Source: a virus
Length of the DNA: 28,379 nucleotides
Direction: 5' to 3' (one strand)
Virus record (IMG/VR): IMGVR_UViG_3300007276_000218
Location: 1-28,379 of that record
Shown here: piece after piece, positions 22,591-28,379 of the stretch
How positions within the stretch are numbered: the first letter of the stretch is position 1
Layout of the letters: each line of letters starts with the position of its first letter
Made by a program: the position numbers and the translations under genes
The notes under the pieces: generated by a model
The model's input: the letters and a program-made list of their open reading frames with translations, nothing else
Databases searched by the model: none
What the model was told of the DNA's origin: nothing

Positions 22591-23726
22591 CCAGAGTAAA
22601 ACATATATCACACCTCGAAGATCTTCTATTAGAGAATCGTATTGATACAGCAATATCTATGATATATAATCTATGCGGAGATAACAAATTAGAAATGAGC
22701 ACAAAATGGGATGGTGCACCATCTATCTTTGCCGGCACTGATCCGGAGGATAATGCATTCTTTGTTGCATGTAAAAGTATCTTCAACCGTAATCCTAAGA
22801 TATATAAGACCATCAGTTCTATTATGGGAGATAGCATTGATCCTGGATTAAAAGATAAACTCGCGAAATCTCTGGTGCATATGCGAGAAATGAATATTAA
22901 AGGAGTCCTCCAAGGTGATTTCATCTATACTAAAGAAGATCTATTTGAGATGGATATTGCTTCTGAATCGTTTTTGGCTTTTCATCCTAATATACTCGTT
23001 TACGCGGTACCGAAAAAGAGCGAAATTGCTTCACGGATACTTGCCTCCGACCTCGGTGTGGTCTGGCACACTGTATACTCAGGACGCACTCTTGGATCAA
23101 TGCAGAAGGATTTTACTCGAACGCCAGAAAGCTGTTTTACAGAAATTAAAGAAGTCTTCTCGCTAGATCCAACACTCGACTCCCGACAGTATGGATCTAA
23201 TCCAGAGATTATCTATAACGGTCATGAAGATCTTAATATGACTAATTGGTTATCAAATCTTTATAATAGAGAACTATTACAGACTCAAATCAATAGTTAT
23301 ATAAAACAGAATGATCGGTTTAATGATTGTGATGAGTTTGTGAAACATATCAATGATGGTGTACTCGGTAGATATGTTGTCGAGTGGGAGAAGAGAAAAA
23401 CAGATGCTGGTCGGGGCAGGATGAGAGCGAAATATATGGCTTATACTGATTTTTGTTATTCATTCAAGTTTAAAAACCTCATGGAAATGTATATCAAGGT
23501 ATCAGAGTTTAAAGATAAAACCATTGCAGCAATTTCCAATATGTCAGAGTTTAAAGTTTTTCTAAAAACTGAAGAAGGATATGTTAGTACTAATCATGAA
23601 GGCTACGTAATCAACGATGATGAGAACGTGGTGAAATTGGTTAACAGGTTCGACTTCAGTGCTGCTAATTTTAATAAGAAGTATATTAGGGGATGGGAAT
23701 TGAAGAGGTATGACGTTATGTCATAG
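22587..23726 (+). CDS. KxDG nucleotidyltransferase, ligase-like (DUF6267-type)
   Basis: 379 residues. K40-W-D-G43 in STKWDGAPSIFAG is motif I of covalent nucleotidyltransferases (DNA/RNA ligases and capping enzymes), where Lys takes the NMP. Further: VLQGDFIYT (107-115) as motif III, HEGYVI near 337-342 as motif IV (a second EGYV is 10 residues earlier) and VVKLVNRFDF near 348-357 as motif V. The order and spacing are right for a ligase adenylation domain with a large helical insert (about 115-330). I recall the family as DUF6267, common in marine T4-like phages, without proven activity. It could seal nicks in place of T4 gp30. It overlaps the nuclease gene by ATGA. Confidence 0.8.
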   Translation: MTRVKHISHLEDLLLENRIDTAISMIYNLCGDNKLEMSTKWDGAPSIFAGTDPEDNAFFVACKSIFNRNPKIYKTISSIMGDSIDPGLKDKLAKSLVHMREMNIKGVLQGDFIYTKEDLFEMDIASESFLAFHPNILVYAVPKKSEIASRILASDLGVVWHTVYSGRTLGSMQKDFTRTPESCFTEIKEVFSLDPTLDSRQYGSNPEIIYNGHEDLNMTNWLSNLYNRELLQTQINSYIKQNDRFNDCDEFVKHINDGVLGRYVVEWEKRKTDAGRGRMRAKYMAYTDFCYSFKFKNLMEMYIKVSEFKDKTIAAISNMSEFKVFLKTEEGYVSTNHEGYVINDDENVVKLVNRFDFSAANFNKKYIRGWELKRYDVMS

Positions 23727-23738
23727 CGGGTATACCTC
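23705..23738 (+). other. Possible RNA hairpin at the end of the ligase-like gene
   Basis: GAGGTA (23705-23710) can pair with TACCTC (23733-23738), and inside it ATGAC with GTCAT, around the stop codon of the ligase-like gene. No T run follows. It may stabilise the 3' end or be chance. Confidence 0.3.
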
Positions 23739-23799
23739 GAGAAAACAGTTTTATGGAATAAATAGTTGGAATCATAGACACTATTACAGGAAGCTGAAA

Positions 23800-24030
23800 A
23801 TGCACACATACGTTATTTCAATTCAAAATACCTTCGTTACTGAACTTAGCACAATATTATCCAAAATTGGATCTTTTCTTAAAGTTGGATATAATAGGTT
23901 AATTGAGTCTAGACAAATGTCTGCCAATCTTAAGATTGCAGAATATCTTGCTATGACAGAATATAGACAATATAGCGTACTGACTATCTATCATGCGCTT
24001 AACACGAATACATTGGACAGATTGCAATGA
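23800..24030 (+). CDS. Small unknown protein upstream of the DUF1127 gene
   Basis: 76 residues starting with the ATG at 23800, which has AGGA about 9 bases upstream; a longer frame from 23710 would begin inside the preceding gene and is rejected. Reads MHTYVISIQNTFVTELSTIL, then a basic middle (KVGYNRLIESRQ) and helix MSANLKIAEYLAMTEYRQYSV. The layout (short N-terminal arm, basic region, helix with 'LAxxEY') resembles the leader part of alphaproteobacterial DUF1127-type proteins, but without the signature. Its TGA overlaps the DUF1127 ATG. Function unknown. Confidence 0.55.
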   Translation: MHTYVISIQNTFVTELSTILSKIGSFLKVGYNRLIESRQMSANLKIAEYLAMTEYRQYSVLTIYHALNTNTLDRLQ

Positions 24031-24203
24031 TACGAAAATTACTAAATAAGTTCGAGAGATGGAATGATAATAGAGTAGATATCGCAGAACTAAATCGGAT
24101 GAGTGACCGAGAACTGAATGATATAGGCATTCATAGGGGTGACATATACCGAGTGGTAGTACTAGGCCAGGCCAGAAATTCTAAGGGCCAAGAATTAAAC
24201 TAA
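24027..24203 (+). CDS. DUF1127 (YjiS-like) small protein
   Basis: 58 residues, starting in the stop of the previous gene (ATGA). It has a basic N-terminal arm (MIRKLLNKFERWNDNR) and then the DUF1127 signature AELNRMSDRELNDIGIHRGDI (split as AELNRMSDREL, NDIGIHRGDI; residues 20-40), closely matching the family pattern 'L..LsDreLxDIGIxRxDI'. In bacteria these tiny proteins are common in alpha- and gammaproteobacteria; some have been linked to RNA turnover and to phosphate or C1 metabolism. A phage copy may tune host RNA metabolism. It is the best host hint in this window. Followed by a strong terminator. Confidence 0.85.
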   Translation: MIRKLLNKFERWNDNRVDIAELNRMSDRELNDIGIHRGDIYRVVVLGQARNSKGQELN

Positions 24204-24218
24204 TATACAATAATAAAT

Positions 24219-24248
24219 AAAAGGGTGGTCGGTAAGGCCACCCTTTTT
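24219..24248 (+). terminator. Rho-independent terminator after the DUF1127 gene
   Basis: AAAGGGTGG / CCACCCTTT, a 9-bp stem with a G/T-A type loop, followed by TTCA. It ends the transcript of the two small genes. The methyltransferase-like frame could be extended upstream into this stem (GTG at 24225), but that start is rejected. Confidence 0.9.
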
Positions 24249-24266
24249 CATTTTGGAGAGAAATAT

Positions 24267-24938
24267 ATGGACAATATTAAAAGTAAACGAACATGGGGTT
24301 CTCATATTCCTATCAATAAAGCTTTGATGGAGACGTATGATATTACTGGTATATTAGAATTGGGTGCAGGTTATCACAGCACAAAAATGTTCTTTGATTC
24401 TGTGGAACACGTACTATCGGTAGAAACTGATCCTGCTTGGGTTGATGAAATTAAAGAGATCGTACCTGAATCTGAAAATCATAACATCGTGCGGTATGAA
24501 ATTGATCCTTCTATTACCAGAGCTTCTAGAGCCTGGGATGTTGGAGAGGATTTTCTAGAAGAGAGCGTAAAGTTCTTTAAGTCACAACATAAGATTCTAA
24601 AGAAATCCAGTAAAGTAAACCTGCTGTTTGTAGACTGTATTTCATCTCTTCGCAGAGCGGCATTAGACGAGATGTATACGGATTTTGATTTTGTAGTATT
24701 CCATGACTATAATCTTAGAGGTAGGAATAATCACTGGCGCGGAACATTCCGTCCTAATAGTAAATATAAGATGTTCGTTGATGCAACATACCCGCAGCAT
24801 ACTGGTATTATTATGAAAAACAAGTATGCGAAAAAAATCGATGAATTATCCGAGCGGTTTGATGAGAATGTATTTAAATATACTTCTACTAATGATAAAC
24901 CTATGTTAATGAAGGCTGAGGATTATGGTGATATGTGA
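24267..24938 (+). CDS. SAM-dependent methyltransferase-like protein
   Basis: 223 residues from ATG 24267, which has GGAGAG 6 bases upstream. ILELGAGYHSTKMF (29-42) is the Gly-rich SAM loop (motif I), VLSVETD (49-55) ends in the acidic residue that holds the ribose, and VNLLFVDCIS then FDFVVFHDYN are the later strands of the class I fold. The target is unknown. It lacks the DPPY or PC motifs of DNA methylases, so a small-molecule, sugar or protein substrate is more likely. It opens a four-gene block with sulfotransferase and glycosyltransferase genes and overlaps the first sulfotransferase by 14 bases. Confidence 0.7.
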   Translation: MDNIKSKRTWGSHIPINKALMETYDITGILELGAGYHSTKMFFDSVEHVLSVETDPAWVDEIKEIVPESENHNIVRYEIDPSITRASRAWDVGEDFLEESVKFFKSQHKILKKSSKVNLLFVDCISSLRRAALDEMYTDFDFVVFHDYNLRGRNNHWRGTFRPNSKYKMFVDATYPQHTGIIMKNKYAKKIDELSERFDENVFKYTSTNDKPMLMKAEDYGDM

Positions 24939-25596
24939 ATCCGGTAGATTCATTTTCATCAGAATACCAAAAAATGCTAGTACTTCTCTGGCGACCTATT
25001 TCATTAATGCGTATTGTGATGAAGGTGATTCTTATACTCCCATTAATGATGCGGGTATAAGAAGCCAAAATTTTAGTGAAGATCTAATAAAGAAATATAG
25101 ATTAGGATACAGGTTCATACATCTCACTTTGAATGAACTTATTGATAACGAGATCATATCAGAAAAGAGTGTATCGGATAAGAGAGTTATAGGTTGCCTT
25201 CGAGAACCATTGGATCGTCAATTATCTCTATTTTTCTTTAGAAATAGAAGGGGAGATACTAGTGTGTCTACCTTTAGAGATGTATTTAAAGATGGAACAT
25301 GTAGAGGTGATACCAACAATTTTATTCTACAAAGTGACTACCTGAAGATAGGTGATACTAATGTAGGTGAATTTTGGTTATACGAGAACCTAAATGAGCA
25401 TCTGAGTAAATTCAAATCAGATGTGGAACCGAGGAAATCGGTTGATCTTCCCGTATATAAATCTAGTCATAGAAAAAATTTGGATAAACAAAATCTTATT
25501 GACGAATACTACGATCAGGCTACTCTAGATGCAGTGCATAGATATTATGAAAAAGATTTTGAATTATATGAAAGCTTATTGAGAAATGGTAATTGA
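24925..25596 (+). CDS. Sulfotransferase family protein (first copy)
   Basis: 223 residues. FIFIRIPKNASTSLATYF has IPKNASTS (14-21), the 5'-phosphosulfate-binding loop for PAPS, and VIGCLREPLDRQLSLFF (88-104) is the 3'-phosphate site (R93, S101), both in the pattern of the sulfotransferase-2/carbohydrate group. The C-terminal YYEKDFELYESL is typical of the family. No membrane anchor or signal, unlike eukaryotic Golgi enzymes. It likely transfers sulfate from host PAPS to a glycan. GAGG lies before the ATG; it overlaps both neighbours. Confidence 0.85.
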   Translation: MVICESGRFIFIRIPKNASTSLATYFINAYCDEGDSYTPINDAGIRSQNFSEDLIKKYRLGYRFIHLTLNELIDNEIISEKSVSDKRVIGCLREPLDRQLSLFFFRNRRGDTSVSTFRDVFKDGTCRGDTNNFILQSDYLKIGDTNVGEFWLYENLNEHLSKFKSDVEPRKSVDLPVYKSSHRKNLDKQNLIDEYYDQATLDAVHRYYEKDFELYESLLRNGN

Positions 25597-26281
25597 TAGA
25601 GCACTTATTATCCGTAGATTAGAGAATGATATCTCTATGGAATACGCCGAGGGTTGTGCGGCTTCATGTGAGGAACACAATCTCCCATACGAGTTTATAG
25701 ATGCCGTAGAGAATATCCCATGTGAACTTGCTTTTAAATCTGTTGGGGCATTCGCTAGAGATGGATACACTAACACACAGGGTAATTGCTGTTGCCATAG
25801 TTCTCATATCAAATGCTGGAAACGAATTGTAGAACTCAATAAGCCGTGTCTAATTCTTGAACACGATGCTGTAGTAAGAGGTGATGTTAGGAATATCAGC
25901 ATCCCAGATATGGCCGTAGTTACTTTCGGCCATAGAGTCGCTAATAAAGACGACTATACACCTATCGGACCAATAGAGAATCTTCAAGAGATTCCTAGAT
26001 CAGTAGGCGTACACGCGTGTGGATTATCGCCAATAACCGCTAAATGGCTCTTAGATGATGCTACAACGAAAGGAATAAAGATAGGTATAGATAGGTACCT
26101 AATGATGCAACGTAAATCGGGACTGCCCCTATACGTTGCTAATCCCGAACAAGTAGTATGTTGGGCAAGAGTTTCCACATCAAACATGCAACGAACTGCC
26201 CACTTCAAAACTCGAGCAAGACGAGATGTTACTAATTATCCCGATTCGTTTAGTTCTAATTGGCTGAAGGGAATGAAGTGA
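25586..26281 (+). CDS. Glycosyltransferase family 25-like protein
   Basis: 231 residues. The order NCCCHSSHIKCWKRIV (67-82), PCLILEHDAVV (87-97) and GVHACGLSPITAKWLL then IGIDRYLMM matches family 25 (LPS biosynthesis galactosyltransferase type: 'GcalSHi.iw..i', 'LILEDDa', 'IDxyl'). The usual EDD is EHD here, so metal binding may differ. Three consecutive cysteines (68-70) are unusual. Family 25 enzymes add sugars to lipooligosaccharide or glycoproteins. No signal or membrane segment. Sandwiched between two sulfotransferase genes with 11- and 1-base overlaps. Confidence 0.75.
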   Translation: MVIDRALIIRRLENDISMEYAEGCAASCEEHNLPYEFIDAVENIPCELAFKSVGAFARDGYTNTQGNCCCHSSHIKCWKRIVELNKPCLILEHDAVVRGDVRNISIPDMAVVTFGHRVANKDDYTPIGPIENLQEIPRSVGVHACGLSPITAKWLLDDATTKGIKIGIDRYLMMQRKSGLPLYVANPEQVVCWARVSTSNMQRTAHFKTRARRDVTNYPDSFSSNWLKGMK

Positions 26282-26913
26282 TGAATTATTTCATATTCGG
26301 ATTACAGAGATCTGGTACCAATTTCCTTGAAGAGATAATGAAGAAAAACTTTAGGGGAACTAGATACAATAGACAGAAGAAATGCTGGAAACATAGCATT
26401 ACTGTTCCTTGGGATTATGATATAAGTTTACCTACTATTCTATTATATAAGAATCCATATACTTGGATTGAATCTCTTTGTGATAGAAATAAAGTAGATT
26501 GGTTGAGAACCCAAAAGAATTATCCGGCTGATAAGTCAACAAATATTGATATGATTGCCGGTGCTAACAAGTTTGATGTAACGGTTTTAGCTAAAGCGTA
26601 TAGAGACTGGCACAAAAATTGGAAAGAATTTAAGTGCGACTCGAGATATTTTGTGCGATATGAAAGGTTACTTTCCCCAACAGATTGTGATATAATACTC
26701 AAGGAAATATCATCTAAGTATGATGTTAATGTTGTTAAAGCGTGGAATATTCCCAAAATTGGACAAGTAAGCCAATCAAGGGATTATTCTATGGAACGTC
26801 AAGAATACTATATCAAAATGCAACCAACTATTCTTACTGATATCCAGATAGAAGCTATTACGAAGATCATTACACCTGAACTCATTACTGATATAGGTTA
26901 TGATCCTTTATAA
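26281..26913 (+). CDS. Sulfotransferase-like protein (second copy)
   Basis: 210 residues from ATG 26281, whose A is shared with the TGA of the GT25-like gene; AGGG lies about 9 bases upstream. A start 21 bases earlier, inside the previous gene, is less likely. FIFGLQRSGTNFLEEIM (4-20) carries RSGTN, the 5'-phosphosulfate loop of prokaryotic-type sulfotransferases, and ILLYKNPYTWIESL looks like the 3'-phosphate site. It is divergent from the first copy, so the two likely have different acceptors. The end of the gene contains the late promoter of the following genes. Confidence 0.75.
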   Translation: MNYFIFGLQRSGTNFLEEIMKKNFRGTRYNRQKKCWKHSITVPWDYDISLPTILLYKNPYTWIESLCDRNKVDWLRTQKNYPADKSTNIDMIAGANKFDVTVLAKAYRDWHKNWKEFKCDSRYFVRYERLLSPTDCDIILKEISSKYDVNVVKAWNIPKIGQVSQSRDYSMERQEYYIKMQPTILTDIQIEAITKIITPELITDIGYDPL

Positions 26914-26916
26914 ATA
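26909..26916 (+). promoter_or_regulatory. T4-type late promoter before the nucleotidyltransferase and virion-type gene
   Basis: Exact TATAAATA overlapping the stop codon of the second sulfotransferase, followed by GT. It lies 40 bases before the next ATG and marks the switch to late genes. Confidence 0.75.
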
Positions 26917-26955
26917 GTTTTAACAGTAAGTGTACGCAAAACCTGTGAGGAAAGA

Positions 26956-27501
26956 ATGAAAAAGAATACGGTAGTTATATCGTGGGGTCGAATGAATCCA
27001 CCCACGAAAGGTCATGAAAAGGTAATTGAAGCCGTAAAGTCTACTGCAGCAGAACATAAAGCTGATGCGCGGATATACTTATCACATTCTCATGATAAAA
27101 AGAGAAATCCTCTACAGTATGTAGATAAAATTGTTATTGCCGAGAGCGCATTTGGTTCTATTATCCAGAGATCTGATGCCCGAACAATAACTAAAGTCCT
27201 TCAAGAATTAGAAATAGAATATAGTAATCTCATTATGATAGTGGGATCGGATCGAGTGGAAGATTTTACCACTCTCCTAAATAACTATAACGGTAAAGAT
27301 TATACATTCGACTCAATTCAGGTACTATCCGCGGGTCTTAGAGATCCAGATAAAGATGATATAAGTGGTATGAGTGCTACTAAGGTGAGACAGGCGGCCA
27401 TCGACCTCGATATAAAAACATTCGAGCAAGGAATACCCGCTATACTTAAATCGCAGAGCAAAGAAATAATAGATAAGATAAGAGGCAAGAATGGAAACTG
27501 A
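26956..27501 (+). CDS. Nucleotidyltransferase (NMNAT / cytidylyltransferase fold)
   Basis: 181 residues. VVISWGRMNPPTKGHEKVIE (6-25) has the 'GRxNPPTxGH' loop with a KGH in place of HxGH, and DISGMSATKVRQAA (near 131-144) is the ISGTxxR-like motif of NMN and related adenylyltransferases. MIVGSDRVEDF in between is the substrate loop. I recall this gene before a Lys/Arg-rich structural protein in many marine T4-like phages. Its late promoter and position suggest a late role, perhaps NAD salvage or a virion-linked nucleotidyl transfer; the substrate is not shown. Start has GAGGAAAG. It overlaps the next gene by 11 bases. Confidence 0.82.
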   Translation: MKKNTVVISWGRMNPPTKGHEKVIEAVKSTAAEHKADARIYLSHSHDKKRNPLQYVDKIVIAESAFGSIIQRSDARTITKVLQELEIEYSNLIMIVGSDRVEDFTTLLNNYNGKDYTFDSIQVLSAGLRDPDKDDISGMSATKVRQAAIDLDIKTFEQGIPAILKSQSKEIIDKIRGKNGN

Positions 27502-28379
27502 TGATTTCAACGAGGGCATTTCCCCTCAGCAGAGACGTAAAAAGGCTCTAACTATGCGCAGATTCGGAAAGAAAATTGCTGCAGCTAAAAAGAGAAAAGC
27601 AAATCGTAAAGCTACACCTGAAAAGTTAGCAGGTAGAGCACGTAAAAAGGCTATCCAGAAGGTGAGATCTATGGTTGCTGGTGAGAAGGGTAAAAAATAT
27701 AGTGAACTTTCACCCACAGAAAAGAGTATGATTGATACAAAAGTTGCTAAAAGGTCGACCGCAGTAGACAGAATTGCAAAGCGCATGTTGCCTAAAGTAA
27801 GGAAAAGTGAAAACGAACGCCTACAAGGTAAACGAAGCACTAACGAATCTTTTGAATCTCTACTTGAGGCATGTAGTGCGGATACTAAACCTAAGAAAAG
27901 ATTTCATGAACTCATGACTAAGAAGGGTAAAGTAAAATATGATAAGCGCTTCAAGATGTACAAGAATGCTCCGGTAAATGAAGCGGCACCAATTGACCAG
28001 AAACACGATAAACAAGATGATGCACTCGATGCGAGACAAGAACGCGAAAAGGATCGGATGAAAGTTCGTGAACTTCGGAAGAAGACTCGCGAAAAGATCA
28101 ACACAATCAGAACCGAAGACTACGAGATTCTTGAATTGGTTGATGATATATGTGAATCTATTAATAGCGATATCCAAAAAATTGAAGCAAAGTTAGAAGA
28201 GATTGCAGAAAATCACGGATGGTTGTATGAGACTTTAGAAGAAGTTTATACAAGAGGCCTTAATGATTTCGCCAATCAGGAAATGACACCAGAACAATTT
28301 GCAATGAATAGAGTAAATAGTTTTGTGAAAGAAGGATTAGCATACGATATAGATTCTGATCTGCTAGAATCTACTGAAA
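27491..28379 (+). CDS. Lys/Arg-rich virion-type protein, 5' part (runs off the window)
   Basis: The frame opens at ATG 27491 (AGAGG 5 bases upstream) and stays open for 296 codons to the end of the window, so the protein is incomplete. The first 65 residues are extremely basic (QQRRKKALTMRRFGKKIAAA then KKRKANRKA), a middle part has NESFESLLEA and KKRFHELMTKKGKVKYDKRF, and the later part is helical and acidic. The tail portion has long charged coiled-coil-like helices. I recall a protein with this kind of basic start after the nucleotidyltransferase in marine T4-like phages, labelled structural. It is expressed late from 26909-26916. The basic region could bind packaged DNA. Function unproven. 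Confidence 0.8.
   Translation, partial: METDDFNEGISPQQRRKKALTMRRFGKKIAAAKKRKANRKATPEKLAGRARKKAIQKVRSMVAGEKGKKYSELSPTEKSMIDTKVAKRSTAVDRIAKRMLPKVRKSENERLQGKRSTNESFESLLEACSADTKPKKRFHELMTKKGKVKYDKRFKMYKNAPVNEAAPIDQKHDKQDDALDARQEREKDRMKVRELRKKTREKINTIRTEDYEILELVDDICESINSDIQKIEAKLEEIAENHGWLYETLEEVYTRGLNDFANQEMTPEQFAMNRVNSFVKEGLAYDIDSDLLESTE

Noticed and set aside
23710-23799. N-terminal 30 residues of the longer frame before the 76-aa gene
   Set aside because: Begins inside the preceding gene and lacks a ribosome binding site; ATG 23800 has one.

Overview
This window comes from the genome of a T4-like contractile-tailed phage (myovirus). It carries, almost without interruption, T4-type replication, recombination and transcription-switch genes: uvsY, uvsW, 55, 47, 46, dexA-like, dut, 45, 44, 62, regA, 43, uvsX and 41. 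Several other features are ones I associate with marine T4-like phages: hsp20 between regA and 43, a small zinc-ribbon gene, a nucleotidyltransferase after gene 46, a KxDG ligase-like protein, and a nucleotidyltransferase in front of a Lys/Arg-rich virion-type protein. A DUF1127 (YjiS-like) gene, a family common in alpha- and gammaproteobacteria, hints at a proteobacterial host such as a marine alphaproteobacterium; this is inference. The sequence is AT-rich. I saw no tRNA, CRISPR or insertion sequence.

Layout. Positions 1-1084 hold an unknown basic protein, a terminator, a small minus-strand zinc-ribbon gene, and a tail-tube gene behind a perfect TATAAATA late promoter. Positions 1081-8333 hold early/middle recombination and nucleotide genes (uvsY-uvsW-unknown; 55-47-46-nucleotidyltransferase-dexA-dut), led by near-perfect TTGACA-N17-TATAAT promoters. 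Positions 8338-11229 hold a TET-associated-type glycosyltransferase, a DUF3310 protein and a second GT-A glycosyltransferase, a probable DNA-hypermodification insert. Positions 11229-14622 hold the clamp (45), clamp loader (44 and 62, split by a GIY-YIG gene and a zinc-ribbon gene) and regA. Positions 14628-20408 hold hsp20, DNA polymerase (43), uvsX, helicase 41 and a 56-residue small protein. Positions 20409-20645 form a short gap with a bidirectional terminator, a minus-strand late promoter and a divergent early promoter, which looks like a small-RNA unit. Positions 20646-23726 hold a zincin-like peptidase, three small unknowns, a PD-(D/E)XK-like nuclease and a KxDG ligase-like protein. Positions 23800-24203 hold two tiny genes, one DUF1127. 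Positions 24267-26913 hold a methyltransferase-like, sulfotransferase, GT25-like and second sulfotransferase cassette. Positions 26909-28379 hold a late promoter, a nucleotidyltransferase and the start of a Lys/Arg-rich virion-type protein that runs off the window.

How it works together. Gene 43 polymerase is tethered by clamp 45, loaded by 44/62, with helicase 41 in front. UvsX/UvsY/UvsW and 46/47 give recombination-dependent replication. DexA and dUTPase shape the nucleotide supply. RegA represses early mRNA translation. gp55 with gp45 reads TATAAATA late promoters, and matching promoters lie before the tail tube, hsp20, regA and nucleotidyltransferase/virion genes, and on the minus strand at 20586. 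Most genes overlap by ATGA or TAATG, so translation is probably coupled. All functions are read from sequence by eye; no database search was run.
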